Below, piece after piece: positions 8,359 to 18,000 of a DNA stretch of 64,000 nucleotides; positions within the stretch are counted from its first letter, which is position 1; every line of letters starts with the position of its first letter. A program made the position numbers and the translations under genes. Source of the stretch: Longimicrobiales bacterium (GTDB taxonomy: Bacteria > Gemmatimonadota > Gemmatimonadetes > Longimicrobiales > Gaopeijiaceae); the NCBI GenBank assembly GCA_951813395.1, contig OX638356.1:3112501-3176500 (forward strand), read 5' to 3'. Under the pieces are notes generated by a model. That model was not told where the DNA came from and did no database searches. It worked only from the letters and a program-made list of their open reading frames with translations.

Positions 8359-10104
8359 CTATGCCGCCGGACGCTCGACGCGCAGGGTCAGGATGTCGGT
8401 ATCGTGATACTTCTGGTGCCGCACGGAGGTCGCGAGGTGGCGGAGCAGCCGCAATGAAAAGTCGTGCTCCGAGGGGATCTCCACCGAGTGCTCTCCCGCC
8501 AGCGCCATACGGTCCTCGATGTTCCCTTCTCCCGCCACGGCAAGGAACTCCAGCTCGGCCGCCCCGGGCACCGAGCGCACGCTGAGGCGCAGCCGCCTCC
8601 CTTCGCGCACATCATCGCCCTCCTCCCCCATGAGACTCAGCAGTCCCTCTTCGGCGGCAAGCGAGACCCGGCCCGACATGGCCTCGTCCCATCCCGCGCG
8701 CGACGCGAAGCTGCCCAGGAACGCCTGGATTTCCGGGACGGCGTTGACGCCGAGGTCGGTCACCAGCCGCTTCCGACGCGGCCCGGAGAGCTCGACGAAC
8801 GCCGACAGCAGGAGTGCGGTCAGGCCGCCGGAGGTCATGCCGTTGCCCAGCATTTCGGAGAAGAAGGGGCTCATCTGGCCGGTGAAGAGTCCGCCGGCCT
8901 GGAAGCCCGAACCCACCCAGAACGACACGCCCACGATCGCGGCCTTGCGGTAGTTCATCCCGTCGCCGACCACGATGCGCATGCCCAGCACGAAGAGGAT
9001 GGCGATCAGCACGACCACGTAGGCGCCGATGACCGCGTTCGGGATCGAGAGGATGACGGCCACGAACCTGGGCAGGAAGGCCAGCGCGATGAATCCGACT
9101 CCGATGCAGACGCCCACCCGCCGGGCGGCGACCCCGGTGATTTCGACGATCGACACGCTGCTCGAATACGTGGTGTTGGGCACGGTGGCGAGCAGCCCTG
9201 AAAGGAAGTTGCCCAGTCCGTCGGCCATGACCGCGCCCTGCACCCCGCGGAAGTCCGTTGCGCGGGCGTCGCGCCACGAAACGCGCTGCACGGCGACCGC
9301 GTCCCCGACGGTCTCGATCGCCCCGACCAGGGTGACGAAAACGAAGGCGGGGAGCAGCGCCCAGAAGGTCGGGCCGAAGGAGAAGTCGAACCCGGGCCAG
9401 CCGCTCACCGGCAGTCCGATCCACGGGGCCGCGGCCACCTGTTCCCAGGAGAACAGATCGAATTGGCCGGCGACAATGCAGCCGGACACGATTCCGATCA
9501 CGGGACCCCAGAGCCGCATCGCGCCGCTCGCGCGGAGGATGATGATCATCGTGATGGCGAGCGTGGCGATCGCCGTGGCCGGGCCGGCGGCGGGCGCCGC
9601 ACCCGGCGGCACCTGCTCGACGAGATCCAGGACGAGCGGCATGACCGTGACCGCGATCAGCATGATCACCGTGCCGGCGACGGTGGGCGTGATGAGGCGC
9701 CGGAGAAGGGCGAGCCGCGACGCGAGCAGGAACTGGAAGAGCGCCGAGGCGGCGACCAGTGTCGCCAGCATCCCGGGCCCTCCCCGTGCCAGCGCGGTGA
9801 CCGCCACCGCGATGAACGCGCCCGACGTGCCCATCAGGAGGATGTAGCCCGACCCGAACCGCCAGACCCGCCTGGCCTGCACCATGGTGGTGATGCCGCT
9901 GACGAGGAGCGCCGCGCAGGCCGCCCACGACAGGAAGAGCTCGCTCTCGCCGGCGGTGCGAACCACGATAGCGATCGTCAGGACGATCGGTCCGAGTGTG
10001 AGCACGCAGTACTGCAGCGCCAGTCCGACCGCGACGGGAAACGGGGGTCTCTCCTCGGGCTCGAAGCGGACGTCGGCGCCTGCCTGGGTCGAGGGATGGG
10101 CCAT
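8359..10104 (-). CDS. NCS2-type (SLC23) nucleobase transporter with a C-terminal ATPase-like domain
   Basis: A 581-residue fusion. Residues about 25-440 form a polytopic xanthine/uracil-permease-type symporter with around 12-14 membrane segments; the signature region is ETVGDAVAVQRVSWRDAR...GVQGAVMADGLGNFLSGLLATVPNT, split here at its usual motif. Residues about 445-581 are soluble and resemble an RsbW-like histidine-kinase-type ATPase fold (SLAAEEGLLSLMGEE, then beta-strands and a closing helix), not the usual short tail. I start at ATG 10104 (MAHPSTQAG) because upstream in-frame sequence has no family character. The substrate class (purine or pyrimidine base) follows from family only. Confidence 0.82.
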   Translation of the reverse strand: MAHPSTQAGADVRFEPEERPPFPVAVGLALQYCVLTLGPIVLTIAIVVRTAGESELFLSWAACAALLVSGITTMVQARRVWRFGSGYILLMGTSGAFIAVAVTALARGGPGMLATLVAASALFQFLLASRLALLRRLITPTVAGTVIMLIAVTVMPLVLDLVEQVPPGAAPAAGPATAIATLAITMIIILRASGAMRLWGPVIGIVSGCIVAGQFDLFSWEQVAAAPWIGLPVSGWPGFDFSFGPTFWALLPAFVFVTLVGAIETVGDAVAVQRVSWRDARATDFRGVQGAVMADGLGNFLSGLLATVPNTTYSSSVSIVEITGVAARRVGVCIGVGFIALAFLPRFVAVILSIPNAVIGAYVVVLIAILFVLGMRIVVGDGMNYRKAAIVGVSFWVGSGFQAGGLFTGQMSPFFSEMLGNGMTSGGLTALLLSAFVELSGPRRKRLVTDLGVNAVPEIQAFLGSFASRAGWDEAMSGRVSLAAEEGLLSLMGEEGDDVREGRRLRLSVRSVPGAAELEFLAVAGEGNIEDRMALAGEHSVEIPSEHDFSLRLLRHLATSVRHQKYHDTDILTLRVERPAA

Positions 10105-10285
10105 GGGGGATCCAGGGCTTGGGGGGATTGTCGGTCCGAAGGAGCACAGTATCGGGGACGCAGGACGCCCGCGCAATGAAGCAGAGGCACCTTGCGGCCC
10201 CGGCGCACGCCACCGAACCTTGGGGCTGATTGCGGCCGTGGGAAGGGCCCGGCCACACGCGCAACGGACCCCTGGAGGGATTGCC

Positions 10286-10906
10286 ATGAGATCGAAGCAA
10301 GACATGCTGCGGCGGCCGCTGTTCGCCGCGATGGTGGCCATGACGGTGGCGTGCGCCGCGCCGGAGCACGGTGCCGAGGGCGAGGGTGCGGAAGCCGAAC
10401 CGATGTCGGCGATGGAGGTCGAACTGCCGCCCACGCCGATGGCCGACCCGGCCGATGTTGCGTCGGTGGAGGCGATCGTGACCGCGGTCTACGAATCCAT
10501 CTCGGGCGATGCCGGGGTTGCGCGGGACTGGGACCGCTTCCGGTCCCTCTTCCTGCCGGGGGCGCGCCTGATGCCCGTGGCCACCGAACATCTGGAGAAC
10601 GGGCGCCGGAGTTCGATCAACTCGGTCTCCCCCGAGCAGTTCGCAGAGGGGACCGACGAGTTCTTCGAGCAGGAGGGGTTCTACGAGGTCGAGATCGGCA
10701 ACGTCACCGAGACCTACGGCGACATCGCGCACCGCTTCAGCAGCTACGCGTCGTTGCGCACCGACGACCCGAACGAGGAGCCCTTCAACCGCGGCATCAA
10801 CTCGTTCCAGCTCCTGCACGACGGCGAGCGCTGGTGGATCCTCACCATCTTCTGGCAGCACGAGCCGGACGCGGGCCCGATCCCGGAAAAGTATCTGGAC
10901 GGCTAG
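10286..10906 (+). CDS. secreted SnoaL/NTF2-like protein, probable lipoprotein
   Basis: A 206-residue protein of unknown role. It has a signal segment (MLRRPLFAAMVAMTVAC) ending at a cysteine that could be a weak lipobox, an Ala/Glu-rich linker, then an alpha+beta domain with VEAIVTAVYESISG, DWDRFRSLFLPGARLMPV and a final GINSFQLLHDGERWWILTIFWQ, which is the pattern of the SnoaL/DUF4440 NTF2-like fold. GGAGGG sits 7 bases before the chosen ATG. It ends 4 bases into the convergent DUF1684 gene. Confidence 0.75.
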   Translation: MRSKQDMLRRPLFAAMVAMTVACAAPEHGAEGEGAEAEPMSAMEVELPPTPMADPADVASVEAIVTAVYESISGDAGVARDWDRFRSLFLPGARLMPVATEHLENGRRSSINSVSPEQFAEGTDEFFEQEGFYEVEIGNVTETYGDIAHRFSSYASLRTDDPNEEPFNRGINSFQLLHDGERWWILTIFWQHEPDAGPIPEKYLDG

Positions 10907-11850
10907 TACGCCGGCTCGGCCGGACGCTTTTCGCCCGCCGTGACGGCGACCTGCAGCCGGTTCTGGCGGGGCGGCAGGCTGCACACCGAGAACGGGGTGA
11001 AGACGCAGGGCGGGTTGTAGGCGCGGTTGAAGTCGATGACCGTCCAGCCGTCGTCGTTCGCGAGGGGGACGCGCATGTAGCGGCCGCCCTGGTAGGTGTC
11101 GCGAACGGCGGTCGAGTCCCACAGCGAGATGAAGTAGGTGCGGCTGGTGGCGCGCGCGAAGGCGACGAGGCGGTGCTCGGTGCCCCCCACCTCGAAGACC
11201 AGCTCGCCGGGCGACTCGTTCTCGACGGTGCCGCCGCGCACGTCGGCGAGGGGAACGATGCGGGGCTCGGGGTAGGGGTCGAACCGGGCCGGGAGCCGCC
11301 AATCGGTGGTCACCGGGAAGTAGTCCGGGAGCTGGAAGGCGGCGAGGCGGGGTGCGTCCCGGTCCCACACGCGCAGCCAAAGGCGGTCCGTCCCGCGCTC
11401 GGAATGGATGCGAAGGCCGAGGGATCCCAGGGCGAGGATGGTGGTATTCTCTTCGCGGTCGTTCCGCAGCGCGAGTTCTTCCGCGACCGCCGACCCGACG
11501 TCGATGGTCAGGCCGCTCTCCTCCTCCGGCACCAGACGAACCTGGCCGTTCGCAAGGTGGAGGGTTCCGGCGAAGGGGGGCGCGTCTTCCGGCGGCAGGA
11601 CGATCGCAAGCGAGGTGTCGGATCCGAACCGGTTCTCGCCCTCCGCGAGCTCCCAGAGGCCCGCCCAGCTGATGACTCCGGCCGCCGGGTTCGCGAGGCT
11701 GGACCGCCGGTTCGCGCGCCACTCCTCGTGCTCCGCCGCGAGGACTTCCGGGGACACCGCGCCGAGGTCGGGTGCCGGATCGCCCGCGCAGGCGGCCAGG
11801 AGCGCGCACACGATTGCGGGAAGAATTCGCGCGGGAGGGAAAGGGAACAT
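10903..11850 (-). CDS. DUF1684 domain lipoprotein
   Basis: A 315-residue protein with a lipobox (CALLAAC, Cys about residue 21). The body matches DUF1684: EEWRANRR near the start, SWAGLWELAEGENRFGSD, then the diagnostic C-terminal block TYQGGRYMRVP...DFNRAYNPPCVFTPFSVCSLPP split here, and a closing AGEK. Function of the family is unknown; the family is common in secretome-rich soil and marine bacteria. Its 3' end overlaps the convergent NTF2-like gene by 4 bases. Confidence 0.88.
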   Translation of the reverse strand: MFPFPPARILPAIVCALLAACAGDPAPDLGAVSPEVLAAEHEEWRANRRSSLANPAAGVISWAGLWELAEGENRFGSDTSLAIVLPPEDAPPFAGTLHLANGQVRLVPEEESGLTIDVGSAVAEELALRNDREENTTILALGSLGLRIHSERGTDRLWLRVWDRDAPRLAAFQLPDYFPVTTDWRLPARFDPYPEPRIVPLADVRGGTVENESPGELVFEVGGTEHRLVAFARATSRTYFISLWDSTAVRDTYQGGRYMRVPLANDDGWTVIDFNRAYNPPCVFTPFSVCSLPPRQNRLQVAVTAGEKRPAEPAY

Positions 11851-11893
11851 ACCCCATGATAGGCTCCCGGCCCGGCGACGCCAACGGGTCGGA

Positions 11894-13882
11894 TCAGCGC
11901 GCTGCCTCCGCGTCCGCCTCCACCGCTTCCCACTCGCGCATCAGGCGGGCGATCCGCTCGGTCAGCTCCCTGCGTTCGGATTCCAGCCCCTGCACCTCCT
12001 CCGGCGCCGCGCGCTCGTAGAAGATCGGAGACGCGAAGACGGCGTCGATCTCGGACACGCGCGCCTCGGCCCCGTCGATTCTCTCGGCCAGCTCCGCGCC
12101 CCTGACCTCCAGCTCACGCAACCGGCGGTCGCGGCGCGCGCGCTTGCGCCGGTTCCTGCCCCACGTATCCTGGCTGGCCCCGCGGGGCGCTTCGTCCCCT
12201 TCGGCGCGGGAACGCCGGTTCCCGGCCCTCGTATTCAGCAGCACGGCGTCGGTGTCGAGGTGATCGTCGCCGCTGTGCTGCACGTATTCTTCATAGGTAC
12301 CTCTGTAGTCGCGCATGCCGTCTTCGGTGATCTCCACGATCCGGTTGGCCAGCCGCGCGACGAACCACCGGTCGTGGGAGACGAACACCAGCGTGCCCGC
12401 GAAGTGCTTCAGCCCGTTGACCAGCGCCTCGATCGACTCCAGGTCCAGGTGGTTGGTGGGCTCGTCGAGCACCAGGACGTTGGGCGCGCGGATCATCAGG
12501 CTGCACAGCACCAGCCGTGCCGACTCTCCGCCCGAGAGCGCGCCGAGACGCTTGTCGGCGTCGTCTCCGGTGAACAGCACCATCCCCATCTTCCCGCGCG
12601 CAAAGCCCGTTCCCTTTCCCGCGCAATAGCTGCCGATCCACGCCTCTGCTGTCTGCCGCTCCGGTGCCCCGCCCCCGTCCGCGGCGCCCACCGCCAGGTG
12701 GTCCTTCGGATCCTGCGCAAAGTACCCGGGCCAGGTCTCGTATCCCCAGGCGACCGAACCCTCGTCCGCCTCCAGTCTGCCGACCATGATCTTGAGCAGC
12801 GTGGACTTGCCGATCCCGTTGGGCCCCACGATCGCAAGCCGGTCCCCCCGGGCCACCCGCAGGTTCACGTCCCGCAGCACCTCGTTGTCCCCGAACGCCT
12901 TGCCGACCCGCTCGACCTTCAGAACCTCGCGGCCGCTGGGGCGCCGCTGCTCGAATCGGAAGGTCGGATACCGCCGCGAGCTCTTCGGCAGCTCCACCAG
13001 CTCCTCGGCCTTCTTCTCGATCATGCGAACGCGGCTCTGGGCCTGCCGCGCCTTGGACGCCTTGGCGCGGAAGCGGTCGACGAACTTCCTGTGGTGCGCG
13101 ATCTCCCGCTCCCGAACGGCGATCTCCTTCTCGCGGCGCTCCCGCTCGGCCGCCTTGGCCCGGAGGAAGCGCGTGTAGTTGCCCGGATACCCGATCACCG
13201 TCTCGTAGTCGATGTCGAGGATCTGCGTGGCCACGTTGTCGAGGAAGCGGTGGTCGTGGCTGATCACGACAACGGGACCGCGGAAGCCCCGGAGGAACTT
13301 CTCCAGCCAGCGGATCGAGACGATGTCGAGGTGATTGGTGGGCTCGTCGAGGAGGAGCGCGTCGGGCGCGCTCGCCAGGACCTGGGCCAGCAGCACGCGC
13401 AGGCGGAAGCCCCCCGACAGGGTGGAAAGCGGGTCGCGGTGGACCCCGGGGGGCAGCCCGAGTCCCTCGAGGATGGCGGCCGCACGCGATTCGGCCGTGT
13501 ATCCGTCGTGCCGCTCGAAGACCTCCTCCAGCCGCGAGAAGCGTTCGCCGTCGAAGTGCTCGTCGGCGCGCGCGAGCACTTCGTCCCGTTCGGCCATTGC
13601 GCGCCACAACTCCTCGTTGCCCATGAGGGTGACTTCGAGGATCCGTTCGTCCTCGTACAGGAAGCGGTCCTGCCGCAACACCCCGAGACGGAGCCTCCGG
13701 GGCATGTCGACCGACCCCTCGCTCGCCTCGATGTCCCCGGCCAGGATGTTCAGCAGGGTGGTCTTGCCCGAACCGTTGGCGCCGACCATTCCGTAGCGCT
13801 CGCCGGGGCTGAGGCGGAACGAGGCGCCCTCGAAGAGGACGCGTTCGCCGAAGGACTTGGAGAGGCTGGTGGCGGAGATCAT
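11894..13882 (-). CDS. ABC-F family ATPase (ribosome-associated, Uup/EttA-like)
   Basis: A 662-residue soluble protein with two ABC ATPase domains and no membrane part. Walker A motifs are GANGSGKTTLLN (about residue 35) and GPNGIGKSTLLK (about residue 350); the signatures are LSGGF and LSGGESARLVL, with LLLDEPTNHLD and LVLDEPTNHLD as Walker B. A charged helical linker rich in Arg/Lys/Glu separates the domains, as in ABC-F proteins that act at the ribosomal E site. The C-terminal 100 residues form a charged coiled coil. Role: translation-factor-like relief of stalled ribosomes, or antibiotic protection; the exact subfamily is not resolved. Confidence 0.92.
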   Translation of the reverse strand: MISATSLSKSFGERVLFEGASFRLSPGERYGMVGANGSGKTTLLNILAGDIEASEGSVDMPRRLRLGVLRQDRFLYEDERILEVTLMGNEELWRAMAERDEVLARADEHFDGERFSRLEEVFERHDGYTAESRAAAILEGLGLPPGVHRDPLSTLSGGFRLRVLLAQVLASAPDALLLDEPTNHLDIVSIRWLEKFLRGFRGPVVVISHDHRFLDNVATQILDIDYETVIGYPGNYTRFLRAKAAERERREKEIAVREREIAHHRKFVDRFRAKASKARQAQSRVRMIEKKAEELVELPKSSRRYPTFRFEQRRPSGREVLKVERVGKAFGDNEVLRDVNLRVARGDRLAIVGPNGIGKSTLLKIMVGRLEADEGSVAWGYETWPGYFAQDPKDHLAVGAADGGGAPERQTAEAWIGSYCAGKGTGFARGKMGMVLFTGDDADKRLGALSGGESARLVLCSLMIRAPNVLVLDEPTNHLDLESIEALVNGLKHFAGTLVFVSHDRWFVARLANRIVEITEDGMRDYRGTYEEYVQHSGDDHLDTDAVLLNTRAGNRRSRAEGDEAPRGASQDTWGRNRRKRARRDRRLRELEVRGAELAERIDGAEARVSEIDAVFASPIFYERAAPEEVQGLESERRELTERIARLMREWEAVEADAEAAR

Positions 13883-13941
13883 TCAAAGGGGTAGCATAAC
13901 ACTCGCTTGAGGATCGATCCAAATCGGGCACCCTGCGTGGA

Positions 13942-14916
13942 CTACTCGAAGTCGTAATAGTACCTCGCGACCGCCCCGCGGCCCGCCGACTCACCCCGGC
14001 TGTAGTATGCGGGCATGCGTTCCGACTTCCAGCGCCCGGCCACCATGATCGCGGTAAGGCCCATCCCGCTTGCGGTCAGGTCCTGCGCCATCCCCACCCG
14101 CGGCGAATGGCCCGTGAAGCCCTCGCCGAGGCCCGCGGCGCGCGCCATGGCGGCAATCCGGTTGGAGATCGTGCGTCCGCGCGCAATGCCGAAGACCCGC
14201 GCGTTCGGATCGGGATCCGGCGGCCGGATGTGGCGGAGTGCTATGGCCGCCTTCAGCCCGATGAACTGCACGGCCGAGGCCGAGGACGTCTTGGAGCGGC
14301 GGATCGTAACGCGCGCGCTTCCGTCGTGGATGAACTCGATGTCCCGCCAGCGAAGTTCGGCGGCTTCTCCGCGGCGGAGCAGCGCGTCGCGCATCACCGT
14401 CGACATCGCGATGTCGACGTTGCCACGGCGGACGGCGGCCCTGACCGACTCCGTGCGCCCGGACGATCCGCTGCGCGGCAGACACGCGGTCTCCTCGATC
14501 CTCGCAAGCAGCCGGGCCGTCAACCCCCGCGCCTGTCGGGGATCGTTGCGGCCCTTGTCCGTGGCCTGGTTCCGCAGCCCGGCCAGCGTGTTCCGAACCC
14601 CCTCCGACGCCGACGGGTTCTGTTGGCCGGCGGTCCGGTGATAGTAGCCGATCGCCTTGCGGTCCATCTCCAGTGACGACATCGAGAGCCCCTGCTTCGT
14701 CCGATAGACGAGATACGCCGCCACCGTCATCGGGTCGGCGGGCAGCGACCGGAGACCCTCGTCCTCCGCCCACTCCCTGAACCTCCTCCAGGCCCCGGCG
14801 TAGGCCCGGCGCGTGGCCGGGCGTCGACTTCCCTCGACTGCCGCGAGTATCGCCTTGACATAGTGGTCGGCCACCTTCGCGGCCTCGACCGGCATGTCAC
14901 GATCGCGCTCCTTCAT
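13942..14916 (-). CDS. tyrosine recombinase / integrase
   Basis: A 324-residue site-specific recombinase. The N-terminal half is a SAM-like core-binding domain (TRRAYAGAWRRFREWAEDEG). The catalytic domain shows the first Arg in RRGEAAELRWRDI, HSPRVG (HxxR), GRWKSERM and the nucleophile Tyr in MPAYYSRG. The start at 14916 is chosen because GGGAGG lies about 7 bases upstream; an ATG at 14931 is part of that site. It sits within 60 bases of the broken 5' end of a divergent large repeat protein gene, which suggests it moved in or inverts DNA there. No phage or plasmid genes accompany it. Confidence 0.9.
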   Translation of the reverse strand: MKERDRDMPVEAAKVADHYVKAILAAVEGSRRPATRRAYAGAWRRFREWAEDEGLRSLPADPMTVAAYLVYRTKQGLSMSSLEMDRKAIGYYHRTAGQQNPSASEGVRNTLAGLRNQATDKGRNDPRQARGLTARLLARIEETACLPRSGSSGRTESVRAAVRRGNVDIAMSTVMRDALLRRGEAAELRWRDIEFIHDGSARVTIRRSKTSSASAVQFIGLKAAIALRHIRPPDPDPNARVFGIARGRTISNRIAAMARAAGLGEGFTGHSPRVGMAQDLTASGMGLTAIMVAGRWKSERMPAYYSRGESAGRGAVARYYYDFE

Positions 14917-15029
14917 GCTGTTCCTCCCCACCGTGTAGCCATCGTCCCCTGCGCAGCGCGCGCCCGTTTACGGGGACGGTAACGGTAGAAGGGGCCGGTC
15001 AGCACGGTATCATCGTTCGGCTCTCGGGC

Positions 15030-18000
15030 ATGTCCGACGCGGAAACGGCGACCGACGACAGCGGCCAGTATTCCTTCACCGGACTGCGTGCCGGGACGTA
15101 TGCGGTCGAGATCTCCGGCTTCGACGCGGGCGAGGTCGGCTTCTCCAGCACATCCGGTGCGGCGACGGTCGGCGTGGGCGAGTCGAAGGTCGTGAGCTTC
15201 GACGGCACGTATCTGCGAACGGCTGGGATCGTGGGGCAGGTCAGCGTTGACGGGGACGGCCTTGAGGGCGTGACCGTTACCCTGTCCGGCCACGACGAAG
15301 AGGCGACCGAAATGACGGACACCGGCGGGCTCTACTCGTTCTTGAAGCTGCGCTCGGGTACCTACCAGATCGCGATCTCGGGCTACGACACCGATGACTA
15401 CGAGTTCCAGGTCACGTCGGAGACCGTGACCGTCGCGACGGGCGAGACCGCGAACGTGCCCTTCGAGGGCACCCTGCTCCGCACCGCCGGCATCGCGGGC
15501 CGCGTGAGCGTTGCCGGCATGGGACTCGACGGCGTCACCGTCACGCTGGCGGGTGCCGCCGAGGCCACGACCGAGACCTCGAACGGCGGCCAGTACGCGT
15601 TCGCCGGTCTGGCGGCGGGTACCTACGTAGTGGGCATCTCCAACCCGAACGACGTCGCCTACAGCTTCGAGACGACCTCGATCAACGTCGAGCTGGCGGA
15701 CGATCAGTCGGCGATCGTCAACTTCGACGGGACGCACACGCGGACCGCCTCCGTGACGGGCATGTTGTACCTTGACGAGGCGCCGCAGGACAAGATGTAC
15801 ACGGCCAACGAGCCGGCGCTCGCGCACGCGGGCATCCCTGTCGCCCTCCAGGGACCGGGGATCAACGACGTGGCGGTGGGCGTGACGATGGACGACGGCA
15901 GCTTCACCTTCGAGGGGCTGACCGCGGGATCCTACCGCATCCTGGTCAACATGACCGATGAAGTGGCGACGGCGATCGAGGCGGCCGGCTTCGCGTTTGT
16001 CGGCGACCTGACCGGTTCAATCGTGAACGTCGAGGCCGGCGGCAGCGCGCAGGTCAACTTCCCGTTCCGGATCACGATGCAGACGCTCGTCGCTGGTGCA
16101 GCCATGGGCAACGCGGACGAGACGGGCGCCCCGGTCGCGGGCGTGGAGCTGGCGCTGTACGCCAACGCCGACATGACGGGCATGCTCAGCGAGGCCACGA
16201 CGGACGACACGGGCATGGCCACGTTCGATTTCGCCCGGGCCGACAACACGGGTCCTACCGGCAACGACAACATCGTGTTCGTGAAGGTCAAGGCGACCGG
16301 CAACGACGCGCTGGTGGTGTCGGACAACGACTTCACGGAGGTCTCGTACGGCGCCACGGAGCGAGCCTCTTCGGCTCCGACGGCGGTGAAGCTGCTCAAC
16401 GTGGCGGTGAACTTCCAGTTCTGGGTGAAGAACAACGCGGAAGCCCGCGGCGGGGACATGGGGTTGCCCGGCTGGAACACCCACGTCTACATGGGTGATC
16501 CGGAGGACGGCAACACGGTCGACGCCACGATGCCCACGGACGACGGCGAAGACAACATGGACGACCTGGGCAAGGGCTCGTTCTCGTACGCGGTCGGCGC
16601 GGCCGATCTGCCAGCGACATTCACCGTAGTGGTCGGTGAAGAGCAGGCAGGCGCGATGGGCGAGTCGTTCGAGCAGAGCGACGCGCTCACGTACACCCAC
16701 ACGGGTCTGGCGCATCCGGACATGAACTCGGCCGAGATGAACGACCTCGGTCCGATCTACGTGACCTGGACCACGCAAACGCTCACGGTCGGCGTGTACC
16801 GCGAGGTGGACGACGAGCCCGGCTTCACCGATTACCGCGCGCCCATGGGCGGCGATGACTATCCGGACGAAGCCGTTGCGGCGCAGATGATGGTCGAGCT
16901 CCTGACGCGGGACAGCCGCAACCGCCTGCGCCGGTACGACATGTGGGACAATGACGGCGATGCGAGTACCGATCCCGTCGACGCCATCCAGGAGCTCGGC
17001 AAGAACGGCATGGCCTCCTTCGGCAACCTGCCGGCCGATGTCGAGTTCACCGCGCGGCTGCATCTGGGGGCCGACCGCATGCTGATCGATGCGACCGATG
17101 CCGGCGACGTGGACGCCTTCGGGGCCGATCTCGACCTCGGCATATCGATGGGCGCTTTCGGCGACGCGGGAGGCGCCGGGCCGGAGGTGAAGCTCTGCTC
17201 GGTTTCCACGGACGTGAATAAGTGCGCCACGTGGGCCTACCAGTGGACCACCGGTTCCGTCAGCGGCAGCGTGGCGGGCCCCGGTGGTGCGGCCGTCACT
17301 CTCTCGGCCGAGACGAATGCGCGGGACCGGGACGCCAAGACGGGTGCCGATTCAGAGAAGGCCGGTTACAGGATGTTCGCCATCAACGACATCCAGGACG
17401 GCGAGTACACGCTGACCACGCCGAACACGGCCGACAACTCGTTCTCTCCCAACGGCGGTCACGAACTCGAGATCTATCACAACGAAGCGGACGATGACGA
17501 GGACGAAGACACCGAGTACGTCGGGACTGCGTCAACGCACACCGCCGACTTCACCGCGACCAAGCTGCGGCTCGCGATCAAGGGCTTCGTGGCCAACGAC
17601 GACGGTGACGGGCGCGCGCGTGGCAACGAAGCCATGGCTGGCGTTACGGTAAACCTGCTGAAGGCGTCCAACGCCAATGACACGGCATACACCGTGGTCG
17701 CCGCGACCACCGAGACCGACGAGAACGGGATGTACGAGTTCGCCGACCTCACCGAGGGCGCGAATTACCGCGTCGCGGTCGCGGGCGGCGACGACTACGC
17801 GGGTCTCCGCAGTCTCAATGTGGCCAAGTCCGGGGTCGTAAGCCCCGCAGAATACCCGGCCATCGAGGAGCCGTTCACGGGCCTGCTGCCGAGCTGGGAC
17901 CACGCGAGCAACACGGCGTCGAATGCGACGCCGACTGCCAGCAACAGCACCGGCACCGTAAGCGCGACGCTGCAGAACTTCGCCCTGGTCTACAGGAACG

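Noticed and set aside
5121-8585. Very long plus-strand open frame (over 1100 codons) opposite the S8 protease
   Set aside because: It is antisense to a gene with intact signal peptide and catalytic triad; its translation is rich in Arg/His/Gly/Val without domain features, typical of a high-GC shadow.
8612-11884. Long minus-strand frame of about 1090 codons across the transporter and DUF1684 genes
   Set aside because: Wrong frame over two well-supported genes; Arg/Pro/Gly-rich translation without motifs.
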